From Candidatus Aminicenantota bacterium (GTDB taxonomy: Bacteria; Acidobacteriota; Aminicenantia; UBA2199), in assembly GCA_026393775.1 (NCBI GenBank), contig JAPKZM010000110.1, positions 1 to 6,468 of the forward strand: a stretch of 6,468 bases of DNA, given 5' to 3'. Both the position numbers and the translations under genes were made by a program. Under the pieces are notes generated by a model that saw only the letters and a list, made by a program, of their open reading frames with translations, did no database searches and was not told the origin of the DNA. Within the stretch, counting starts at the first letter, position 1, and each line of letters opens with the position of its first letter. Below are positions 1 through 5,737 of the stretch, piece by piece.

Positions 1-1422
1 TCTCAGTAATTTCAGGTCCGGCGGTTTGATGAATTTCTTTTTCATCAGCAGCCCCATGGCGTCGCGGGCTTCCTTGATATCGGCCATGGTTTTATCGAAA
101 ACATCCTGCCAAGTATAGGTGGTAATCCGCGCCACTCCGTCCTTGACGGCCTGGACGGCCACGTCGGCGGCTTCCTGGGCGAAAACCTCGGTCTCATCCA
201 TGGTCGGCATGATGCGGTCGGGGTTGAGGCCCTTCTTCTGGGCGAAATTGGCCATGGAGTAAGCGGCGGCAATGGCCATCTCGTCGGTGATCTTCTTCGC
301 CCGCACTACCAGCGCCCCCTTTAGGATGCCCGGAAAGCCGAGCGAATTGTTCACCTGGTTGGGGAAATCGCCGCGGCCGGTGGCCACGATGTAGGCGCCG
401 GCTTCCTTGGCCGCGTAGGGATAAATTTCAGGCACCGGGTTGGCGCAGGCAAAGACAATGGCCTTGGCCGCCATCTTTTTTATCCAGGCCGGCTTGATCG
501 TATCGGGACCGGGTTTGCTCAGGGCGATGAGCACGTCGGCGCCGGTCAGGGCTTTTTCGATATCATCGATGCGGCCGGGGTTGGTTTTCTGGCACAGCTC
601 CCACTTGCGGTAGAAAGCGGGGTCGGCCTTGATATCGTCGCGGCCTAGGTGCAGACTGCCGGTGGTGTCGAACATGATCATCTTGGCCGGATCGGCGCCG
701 GCCTGAATGATCAGCCGGGCGATGGTAGTGTTGGAAGCGCCGGCGCCGAAGTTGACGATGCGAACGTTCTTCAACTCCTTGCCGGCGACGCGCAGGGCGT
801 TGATCAGCCCGGCCAGGGTCACCGAGCCCGTCCCCTGGGCGTCGTCGTGCCAGACCGGGATATTGCAGGCCTCACGCAGGGTGTCGAGGACCTTGTAGCA
901 GTTGGGCTGGGAGATGTCTTCCAGGTTGACCGCGCCGAAGCTGGGTTCGGCCATCTTGACGAAGTCGATGATCTTGTCCGGGTCGTGCTTGCCCTTGTCG
1001 TTGTAGCTGTTGACGCACAGGGCCACGCCGTCGACGCCGCCGAGATATTTCATTAAAAAGGCCTTGCCCTCCATGACCCCCAGGCCGCCGGGCGGGGTGC
1101 AGTCGCCGTCGCCCAGCACGCGGGTGGAATCGGAGACCACGGCCACAAAGTTGCCGCGGTTGGTCAGTTCAAAAGAGGTGTCGTTGTCGTCGCGGATAGC
1201 GGTGGATATTTTGGAGACGCCCGGGGTGTACCAGACGTTGAACCAGTTGAAGCCGTAGACGCCGGCCTTGGGCATGGTGGCGATCTTGCCGCCGTAGAAT
1301 TTGTGGCTGGAATAGGCCAGTTCCTTCAGGAAGATGGTCTTGGCCTTGGCTAGCTGCTCCTGGGTGAAATTGTCGGGAAACAGTTCGTTCAGGTTGGATA
1401 ATTTCAGATCGGGCTTTTTCAT
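1..1422 (-). CDS. Malic enzyme (malate dehydrogenase, oxaloacetate-decarboxylating), 3' end off the window
   Basis: Predicted to convert L-malate to pyruvate and CO2 with reduction of NAD(P)+, in the cytoplasm. The frame is open from ATG 1422 to base 1, giving 474 codons with no stop, so the C-terminus lies beyond the left edge; family members of this single-domain type are close to this length, so little should be missing. Visible landmarks: WYTPGV with the likely catalytic Tyr65; VMEGK with the likely catalytic Lys120; metal ligands in LEDI (Glu168, Asp169) and WHDDAQGTG (Asp193/194); a Rossmann nucleotide loop NFGAGASN near 224-231; ANPVPEI near 328-333; and ATGRGDFPNQVNNSLGFPGI at 347-366. 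The start is fixed by AGGAGG five nt upstream. It stands alone behind its own promoter. Odd point: the stretch before MEGK reads LGDGDCTPPGG rather than the usual LGLGxIG. NAD versus NADP preference cannot be read with confidence. The family call is firm. Confidence 0.93.
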   Translation of the reverse strand, partial: MKKPDLKLSNLNELFPDNFTQEQLAKAKTIFLKELAYSSHKFYGGKIATMPKAGVYGFNWFNVWYTPGVSKISTAIRDDNDTSFELTNRGNFVAVVSDSTRVLGDGDCTPPGGLGVMEGKAFLMKYLGGVDGVALCVNSYNDKGKHDPDKIIDFVKMAEPSFGAVNLEDISQPNCYKVLDTLREACNIPVWHDDAQGTGSVTLAGLINALRVAGKELKNVRIVNFGAGASNTTIARLIIQAGADPAKMIMFDTTGSLHLGRDDIKADPAFYRKWELCQKTNPGRIDDIEKALTGADVLIALSKPGPDTIKPAWIKKMAAKAIVFACANPVPEIYPYAAKEAGAYIVATGRGDFPNQVNNSLGFPGILKGALVVRAKKITDEMAIAAAYSMANFAQKKGLNPDRIMPTMDETEVFAQEAADVAVQAVKDGVARITTYTWQDVFDKTMADIKEARDAMGLLMKKKFIKPPDLKLLR

Positions 1423-1427
1423 CGAAA

Positions 1428-1433
1428 CCTCCT
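1428..1433 (-). promoter_or_regulatory. Ribosome binding site of the malic enzyme gene
   Basis: AGGAGG on the minus strand, five nt before ATG 1422. This perfect anti-16S match fixes the start of the malic enzyme. Confidence 0.85.
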
Positions 1434-1476
1434 TATGTTGTTAATGATTAAACTATTCACTGCCGCCGGAAAAGTA

Positions 1477-1505
1477 ACTTTAAAGAGTTTTTACTGAATA
1501 GTCAA
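1477..1505 (-). promoter_or_regulatory. Probable sigma70 promoter of the malic enzyme gene
   Basis: On the minus strand, TTGACT (1505-1500) and TAAAGT (1482-1477) are separated by 17 nt. The -35 box matches consensus at 5/6 and the -10 box at 4/6. The predicted start near 1470 leaves a leader of about 48 nt before ATG 1422. An 8-bp inverted repeat (ACTATTCA at 1452-1459, TGAATAGT at 1495-1502) brackets the -10 region and overlaps the -35 box, so a repressor site is possible but unproven. Confidence 0.6.
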
Positions 1506-1541
1506 GAATGAAATATTTTTTTGTGGCGGCTGCCCGGGCAA

Positions 1542-1904
1542 TTACTCGCCGACCCCTCGTCGGGGACCATTAGGGCCCCAACGCACGAAGCCGTCCCGGG
1601 CCAGCATGGCGAAGAACTTGGCCAGGCGAAGCTCGGCGGATTCTACCTTGCCGGCATGTTCCTTTTTCAAGGCTTCGCCGATGGCCAGGATGCTGCGCGA
1701 GCCGTCGGCCGCGAGCCAGGCGGCCGTGCCCAGATCATCGAGATGAATGTGAAAATCCTGGCTGCGCCCCAGCCAGCCGATGATCTTCTTCAGCAGCTTA
1801 TTTTTGGTCTTTTCCTTGATCAGGTAGACTCTGCCTTTATCGTCGGCGCTCCATTGGCAGTTTTGCATCGGTACGTAATAAAGGATGTTGTCTTTGTTTT
1901 GCAT
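1542..1904 (-). CDS. PqqD-like small protein (PqqD family)
   Basis: A 120-residue protein with a PqqD-type core at about residues 24-108. It shows a basic stretch LIKEKTKNKLLKKIIGWLG (28-46), then the family pattern FHIHLDDLGTAAWLAADGSR (51-70), in which D-L-G-x-x-x-W and D-G are the hallmarks, then a helical region ending in a conserved-looking RLAKFFAMLARDGFVRW (93-109). PqqD proteins are peptide chaperones that hand precursor peptides to radical SAM enzymes, but many genomes carry orphan PqqD-like proteins of unknown role. No radical SAM enzyme, precursor peptide or PQQ gene lies in this window, so a role in PQQ synthesis should not be assumed. ATG 1904 is preferred because a longer GTG start (1940) would lie inside a hairpin repeat; ATG 1868 is also possible. 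None of these starts has a recognisable ribosome binding site. The family call is moderate, the start uncertain. Confidence 0.68.
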   Translation of the reverse strand: MQNKDNILYYVPMQNCQWSADDKGRVYLIKEKTKNKLLKKIIGWLGRSQDFHIHLDDLGTAAWLAADGSRSILAIGEALKKEHAGKVESAELRLAKFFAMLARDGFVRWGPNGPRRGVGE

Positions 1905-1912
1905 AAATTGTG

Positions 1913-1970
1913 TAGGGGCAGACAAACCATATCGGCCCACTCTGTGGCCGATTGGTTTGAACTGCCCCTA
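1913..1970. repeat. Long hairpin 1 of the composite element
   Basis: Three successive perfect paired blocks: TAGGGGCAG 1913-1921 with 1962-1970, CAAACCA 1923-1929 with 1953-1959, and ATCGGCC 1931-1937 with 1946-1952. That gives 23 base pairs with small bulges and an 8-nt loop. There is no T-tract on either side, so it is not a standard intrinsic terminator. It sits 9 nt before the PqqD-like start codon and would fold in that gene's leader RNA. Confidence 0.75.
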
Positions 1971-1974
1971 TCCT

Positions 1975-1989
1975 ATTTCATTTCATTTC
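1975..1989. repeat. ATTTC triplet tandem repeat
   Basis: Three perfect copies of the pentamer ATTTC fill the spacer between the two hairpins. This is a short simple repeat with no coding role. Confidence 0.7.
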
Positions 1990-1992
1990 AGA

Positions 1993-2066
1993 GGGCGGGT
2001 CACCCCTCAGGAGCAGACCAATCAAAACCGCCTTCCTGGCGGTTGATTGGTGCTGCCGACCCGCCC
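1993..2066. repeat. Long hairpin 2 of the composite element
   Basis: Paired blocks: GGGCGGGTC 1993-2001 with 2058-2066, GCAG 2013-2016 with 2053-2056, ACCAATCA 2017-2024 with 2044-2051, and ACCGCC 2027-2032 with 2038-2042 plus T2043. That gives 27 base pairs closed by a 5-nt loop TTCCT (2033-2037). An 11-nt one-sided bulge (2002-2012) interrupts the stem. It lies 73 nt past the OPT stop codon and could protect or end that transcript, although no T-tract follows. Confidence 0.72.
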
Positions 2067-2090
2067 CTACACATAGCATTGCCTTATTCT

Positions 2091-2125
2091 GTTCTCATCA
2101 CGCATTACGCATAACGCCTAACGAC
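2091..2125. repeat. Degenerate 7-bp tandem repeat
   Basis: Five consecutive heptamers in register: the central three, TCACGCA (2098), TTACGCA (2105) and TAACGCC (2112), are close variants, flanked by the more diverged GTTCTCA (2091) and TAACGAC (2119). The tract lies just downstream of the OPT stop codon and just outside the palindromic element. It is too short and irregular to be a CRISPR array. It looks like a simple intergenic repeat prone to slippage. Confidence 0.6.
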
Positions 2126-2138
2126 TATTTCTTTTCAG

Positions 2139-4184
2139 CTACATCACCGCCGGCGCGGCCGGTTCATTGGGGTCGCCGGCATTGGCCAGGGGCAGTTTTA
2201 CCAGCAGGTAGCCCAAGGCCAGGAAGACCAAGACGCTGATCAGATAGGTCGGGTTCTGCCCCAGCATGGGCACGCGGCCGTCATTGAAGAAGGCGATGGC
2301 CGCGAATACCAGCCCGACCAGCGCTTCTCCAGCGATCAGCCCCGAAGCCAGCAGCACGCCTCGGTTTTCGATGCGCGATTTCTGGTTGTCGTTGTACTTA
2401 CGGCGGGCAATGATCGCGTCCACGACCCAGCGGATGATGCCTCCTACAAAAATCGCGGCCACGGTATCAAAGGAGAGGTACATGCCGACGCAGACCAGCA
2501 TCGGGCTCTTGACCTGGACCAGGATGAAGCCGACAGCCATCAAGATGCCGACCACGATCAGCGGCCAGACCATCTCGCCGCCGACGATGCCCTGGGAAAG
2601 CTTGGCCATCAGCCCGGCCTGCGGAGCGGCGAGCACCTCGCCGCCGAAGCCGCCCTTGTAGCCCTTCAAGGCGGCCATTTTCAGGTCACCGGCGTTGAGG
2701 ATGAACAGCGGGATCCACATCACCAGGGCGGAGACGATTACGCCGATCAGGTTGCCGGACTGCATCTTCCAAGGGGTGCCGCCCAGGATATGGCCGACCT
2801 TCAGGTCCTGCAGCATCTCGCCAGCCACGGCGGAAGAGACGCAGATGACGCCGGCCACGGCCAGAACGGCGGTCACGCCCGGGATGCCTTTGGCGCCCAG
2901 GATGACCATCAGGATGGCGGCGATGACCAGGGTGGACAGCGTCAGGCCCGAGATGGGGTTGTTCGAGGAGCCGATCAGGCCGACCAGGTAGCCAGAAACG
3001 GCAGCGAAGAAGAAACCGGCAACCAGCATGACCAGCGCGGCCACCAGCGCCGGCGCCAGGTTGGCGGAGTTGAAGCCCATGAACCACCAGTAGACGATGA
3101 AGGTAATCACGGCCATGCCCAGCAAGACGGAGAAAACGATCTTGATGTTGATGTCCTTGTCGGTGCGCAGCGTGGCTTGCTGGCTGGAGGCCGCTTTCTT
3201 GACATCGTCGACCGAGCGGCGGATGCCGCCGATCAGGCTCTTGCGCATCTTGAACAGGGTGTACGCCGCGCTCATCAGCATGCCGCCGATGGCTACGGTC
3301 TTGACGATGTTCTGGAAGATCGCGGTGGTGACCGCGCTCCAGGTGAGCAGTCCGGCATTGACGGCCGGGGCGTACTGCGGCGCCAGCAGCAGCGTCAGCA
3401 GCGGCACGAACAGGCCCCAGGAGAGGACGCCGCCGGCGAAGTTCAGGGCCGCCAGGCGCGGGCCGATGATGTAGCCCACGCCCAGGAAGGCGGGGCTCAG
3501 CGCAGGCGTCTTATACATGAAGCCGCCGCCAGTGGCGACGCCCTTGAAATTCTCGCCGATGTTGGTGCGCGGGATGAGCTTGGAGGCGAAGGCGCTGAAT
3601 TTCTCCCATTTAGCGGCCAGCAGGTTGAAGCCCTTGAGCAGCTCGATAAAGCCGCCGATGCCCATGGCATAGAAGAGGTACTTGGCGCCGGTGGCGCCGC
3701 CGCGCCCCGCCTTGTGGATCTCGGAAGCCGCCACCGACTCGGGGAATTTCAGCTCGGGGTCCTCGACCATCACCCGGCGCAGCAGAGTGACGAACATGAT
3801 GCCCACGATGCCGCCGACCATCATGATGACGGTGGATTTCAGGTAGCCGTTGAAGCTGCCGAAGAATTCCGGTTGCCAGACACCGGCGATCAGGAAGGCA
3901 GGCAGGGTAAAGATGGCGCCGGCGGCCACCGACTCGCCGATGGAACCGACGGTACGGGTGAAATTCTCCTCGATGATATTGTGATCCTTGAACAGCCGCA
4001 GCAGGGCCATGCCCAGGACCGCGGCCGGGTAAGTGGCGGCGATGGTCATGCCGGCCTTCAAACCCAGGTAAGCGTTGGCCGCCCCCAGCAGCACGGCCAG
4101 GACCAGGCCGATCAGCAGGGCCCGGAGGGTGAATTCCTTCAAGTTCTTGTCCGCGGAAACGTACGGTTTGAATTCATTGCTCAT
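2139..4184 (-). CDS. OPT family oligopeptide transporter
   Basis: An integral membrane protein of 681 residues, predicted to import oligopeptides (or, in related branches, metal chelates) across the inner membrane in symport with protons. Length and hydrophobicity suit the prokaryotic OPT family, with roughly 14-16 membrane helices spread over residues 20-665. Conserved landmarks: YLGLKAGMTIAATYP (39-53), FPESVAASEIHKAG (147-160), an ATGGGFMYKTPALSPAFLGVGYIIG-type stretch near 217-241, the NPISG signature (409-413, the family's NPITG), and GEMLQDLKVGHILGGTPWKMQ near 456-475. A charged cytoplasmic-type loop at about 313-347 separates the two halves. An alternative ATG six nt upstream (4190) abuts GAGGAG with no spacing, so ATG 4184, six nt from GAGGAG, is the better start. 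It has its own promoter. The tail, rich in Ala and Pro, ends at TAG 2139. The substrate cannot be fixed from sequence. Confidence 0.94.
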   Translation of the reverse strand: MSNEFKPYVSADKNLKEFTLRALLIGLVLAVLLGAANAYLGLKAGMTIAATYPAAVLGMALLRLFKDHNIIEENFTRTVGSIGESVAAGAIFTLPAFLIAGVWQPEFFGSFNGYLKSTVIMMVGGIVGIMFVTLLRRVMVEDPELKFPESVAASEIHKAGRGGATGAKYLFYAMGIGGFIELLKGFNLLAAKWEKFSAFASKLIPRTNIGENFKGVATGGGFMYKTPALSPAFLGVGYIIGPRLAALNFAGGVLSWGLFVPLLTLLLAPQYAPAVNAGLLTWSAVTTAIFQNIVKTVAIGGMLMSAAYTLFKMRKSLIGGIRRSVDDVKKAASSQQATLRTDKDINIKIVFSVLLGMAVITFIVYWWFMGFNSANLAPALVAALVMLVAGFFFAAVSGYLVGLIGSSNNPISGLTLSTLVIAAILMVILGAKGIPGVTAVLAVAGVICVSSAVAGEMLQDLKVGHILGGTPWKMQSGNLIGVIVSALVMWIPLFILNAGDLKMAALKGYKGGFGGEVLAAPQAGLMAKLSQGIVGGEMVWPLIVVGILMAVGFILVQVKSPMLVCVGMYLSFDTVAAIFVGGIIRWVVDAIIARRKYNDNQKSRIENRGVLLASGLIAGEALVGLVFAAIAFFNDGRVPMLGQNPTYLISVLVFLALGYLLVKLPLANAGDPNEPAAPAVM

Positions 4185-4190
4185 GGACAT

Positions 4191-4196
4191 CTCCTC
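4191..4196 (-). promoter_or_regulatory. Ribosome binding site that decides the OPT start
   Basis: GAGGAG on the minus strand touches the first in-frame ATG (4190) directly but lies six nt from the second (4184). Normal Shine-Dalgarno spacing therefore favours the second ATG and removes two residues from the longest reading. Confidence 0.75.
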
Positions 4197-4215
4197 ATGA
4201 AATATTTGAATTTGA

Positions 4216-4245
4216 ATTATACAAAGTTAATGTAAAAAAAGTCAA
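4216..4245 (-). promoter_or_regulatory. Near-consensus sigma70 promoter of the OPT gene
   Basis: On the minus strand, TTGACT (4245-4240) and a perfect TATAAT (4221-4216) are separated by 18 nt, and most of the spacer is A+T-rich. The predicted start near 4209 gives a leader of about 25 nt. A second perfect -35 hexamer, TTGACA, lies just upstream (4259-4254), but its best -10 partners (TTTACA or TACATT) are weak, so it may be a minor or overlapping promoter. Confidence 0.75.
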
Positions 4246-4318
4246 TCATCCGCTGTCAATTAAAATGCAGTTCCTATTTTGATGTAGAATCAGCAAGAAT
4301 GGGCAGCGCGAATGATCG

Positions 4319-5242
4319 TCAGTTCGATTGTTTTGTTTCGTCCAGGTGGGTCTGGATCTTGCGCTCCAGGATCTTGTCAAAGGAAAATTCCTGGATGCCC
4401 ATGTAATATAAAGCCGATTCGATGAAGACGTTCTCGGGGATCAGGCCGATCATCTCCACCTTGCGCACGGTAGCGCCGTAGCGCCGGGCCTCCGAGCGCA
4501 GCATCTCCAGCACCCGGTACATTGGCATGGCCCGGTAGTTGGAATTGGTCACCGTGATCTCCGCCAGGTTATTCTCGCTGTCCATGCCGGCGTAGGCGTT
4601 GACGTGGGACAGGCCGCCGTTGGCATGCTTGATGATCTCGCTTAAGCCCCGGGCGACCGTGATGTCGCCCGTGTCCAGGAAAGCCGTGAAGCTCAGCAGC
4701 GGGTGGCGGGCGCCGATGATGGTCGCCCCGGAGGCGGGATTGAAGGTGTCGGGGCCGAAATCGGGCTTCCAGCGCGGGTCTTTCAGTTTTTGTTCGAGCC
4801 CCTCGTATTCCCCCTCGCGGATGTTTTCGATGTAGCGGCGCATGGGGAAGCGCGCCGCTTCGCTGAACAGGTAAACCGGCAGGTTGAACTCGGCGGCGAC
4901 CTTCTGGGCGAATTCCACGGCCATGGCCACCGTTTCTTCGATGGTGGCGTCCTTGAGCGGCACGAAGGGAAACACGTCCACCGCCCCCAACCGAGGATAC
5001 TGGCCCTTGTGCTTCCTCATGTCCACCTGCTTCAGGGTTTCGCGGTACAGGATGAGGCCGCCGGCGAAGATCGCCTCCTGGGGGCCGGTAAAGGAAAATA
5101 CGGTGCGGTTGCGGACGCTGTCGCAGGATACATCCAGGACCAGAAGGTCCTTGACCCCCTTCAGTTTTTCAACCAAAGCGGAGATGAATTGCTGGTCCAG
5201 GCCTTCAGAAATATTGGGCACGACCGAAATGATTTTGCTCAT
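4319..5242 (-). CDS. ftcD: Glutamate formimidoyltransferase (stand-alone FtcD)
   Basis: Predicted cytoplasmic enzyme that moves the formimino group of N-formimino-L-glutamate (the histidine breakdown product) to tetrahydrofolate, giving glutamate and 5-formiminotetrahydrofolate. The 307 residues match the transferase part only; the cyclodeaminase domain of the animal enzyme is absent, as in many bacteria. Landmarks: VVPNISEG (7-14), NRTVFSFTG (45-53), DMRKHKGQYPRLGAVDVFPFVP (74-95) containing His78, which aligns with the catalytic His82 of the porcine enzyme, PVYLFSEAA (122-130), DPRWKPDFGP (155-164), GATIIGAR (172-179), and the C-terminal-domain end VEMIGLIPENVFIESALYY (262-280). AAGGAG lies six nt before ATG 5242. 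It is the last gene of the carboxyltransferase operon, 20 nt behind the carrier protein. No other histidine-degradation gene is visible here. The family call is firm. Confidence 0.93.
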   Translation of the reverse strand: MSKIISVVPNISEGLDQQFISALVEKLKGVKDLLVLDVSCDSVRNRTVFSFTGPQEAIFAGGLILYRETLKQVDMRKHKGQYPRLGAVDVFPFVPLKDATIEETVAMAVEFAQKVAAEFNLPVYLFSEAARFPMRRYIENIREGEYEGLEQKLKDPRWKPDFGPDTFNPASGATIIGARHPLLSFTAFLDTGDITVARGLSEIIKHANGGLSHVNAYAGMDSENNLAEITVTNSNYRAMPMYRVLEMLRSEARRYGATVRKVEMIGLIPENVFIESALYYMGIQEFSFDKILERKIQTHLDETKQSN

Positions 5243-5248
5243 GGATTG

Positions 5249-5254
5249 CTCCTT
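5249..5254 (-). promoter_or_regulatory. Ribosome binding site of ftcD
   Basis: AAGGAG on the minus strand, six nt before ATG 5242, inside the 20-nt gap behind the carrier gene. It supports both the start and co-transcription without a separate promoter. Confidence 0.8.
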
Positions 5255-5262
5255 GAAGGAAT

Positions 5263-5736
5263 TTACAAACCGGCCATGTCCGAACGGGCGATCTCGATCA
5301 TGGTATCCCCTTCGGCCACGTTGTCGCCTTTTTTGACGAAGATTTTCTTGACCGTGCCATCGATCGTTGCCTGGATCTGGTTCTCCATTTTCATGGCTTC
5401 CATGACCACGATGATCTGCCCGGCTTTGACCTTTTCCCCTTCGCCGACCTTGACGTCGACGATCAAACCCGGCAGCGGTGACTTGACAATATTGGAAACG
5501 TTCCCCACAGCCGGCGGCGATTCCAGGGTCGGCCTGACCGTCGGTAGCGCGGCTGCCGTTTCGGTCCTGGCCTCGCTTCTTTTTATTTCCACGGGCATCA
5601 GCTTGCTCAAGGCCAGCTGCCGCAGCCCAACGCGGAACTCCCTGCCGTTGACCTTGATCAGCGCGAACTCGGCGTTGATTTCGCTCACTTCGGCCCGGTA
5701 TTCCTTCTCGTCGATGTTCAAGACATATTCGCTCAT
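5263..5736 (-). CDS. Biotin carboxyl carrier protein (biotin/lipoyl-attachment domain)
   Basis: A 157-residue carrier subunit predicted to hold covalently bound biotin and shuttle the carboxyl group between active sites of a biotin-dependent carboxylase or decarboxylase. Residues 1-52 form a small N-terminal domain rich in beta-type pattern (YVLNIDEKEYRAEV), 53-80 is a Pro/Ala/Thr linker, and 82-150 is the biotinyl domain. That domain shows SPLPGLIVDVKVGEGEKVKAG, the biotinylation motif EAMKM with target Lys116, and the closing GDNVAEGDTMIEI. ATG 5736 is chosen because AAGGAG lies nine nt upstream; a longer TTG start at 5754 would overlap that site. It begins one nt after the stop of the OadG-like gene (TAA-G-ATG), so translational coupling is likely. 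Layout resembles MmdC or PccA-tail carriers rather than AccB of fatty acid synthesis, because of the neighbouring carboxyltransferase. Confidence 0.92.
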   Translation of the reverse strand: MSEYVLNIDEKEYRAEVSEINAEFALIKVNGREFRVGLRQLALSKLMPVEIKRSEARTETAAALPTVRPTLESPPAVGNVSNIVKSPLPGLIVDVKVGEGEKVKAGQIIVVMEAMKMENQIQATIDGTVKKIFVKKGDNVAEGDTMIEIARSDMAGL

Positions 5737-5737
5737 C

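Larger units (their letters stand above)
1909..2073. repeat. Composite palindromic intergenic element with 11-bp terminal inverted repeats
   Basis: The element is bounded by perfect inverted repeats, TGTGTAGGGGC at 1909-1919 and its complement at 2063-2073. Inside are two separate long hairpins (1913-1970 and 1993-2066) joined by an ATTTC triplet repeat at 1975-1989. The two hairpins share pieces (GCAGAC on the left arms, GATTGGT on the right arms), which suggests duplication and divergence of one palindrome. No transposase is encoded, and no clear target-site duplication flanks it. It resembles short MITE- or REP-like intergenic palindromes; genome copy number is unknown from one window. Confidence 0.7.

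Noticed and set aside
45..272. Minus-strand frame of 75 codons inside the malic enzyme
   Set aside because: It is in another frame than the malic enzyme, which stays open through the same bases with family-like sequence.
649..1056. Plus-strand frames opposite the malic enzyme (also around 707-898 and 1010-1258)
   Set aside because: The minus-strand malic enzyme with intact catalytic motifs covers the region; these are antisense shadows.
1531..1540. Perfect 10-bp palindrome TGCCCGGGCA just after the PqqD-like stop codon
   Set aside because: It has no loop and is not directly followed by a T-run in the minus-strand transcript; too short and isolated to call as a terminator or operator.
1913..2066. 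The two hairpins as intrinsic terminators
   Set aside because: The stems are strong but neither side of either one is followed by a T-tract, so a standard Rho-independent terminator is not supported.
1521..2114. Plus-strand open frame of 197 codons across the PqqD-like gene and the palindromic element
   Set aside because: It runs through both hairpins and the repeats, has no ribosome binding site, and its product resembles no family; the minus-strand PqqD-like frame has a recognisable domain.
2091..2125. CRISPR-like array
   Set aside because: The units are 7 bp, contiguous and degenerate, with no spacers and no cas genes nearby.
2686..3087. Minus-strand frame of 133 codons within the OPT gene
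   Set aside because: It is an alternate frame, rich in Arg and Gly, inside an unbroken and well-conserved OPT coding sequence; no sign of a frameshift.
2790..4235. Long open frame of 481 codons on the plus strand opposite the OPT gene
   Set aside because: Its product is rich in Gln, Gly, Asp, Ala and His with no domain pattern, as expected from reading the complement of GC-rich membrane-protein codons. The minus-strand OPT gene explains the whole stretch.
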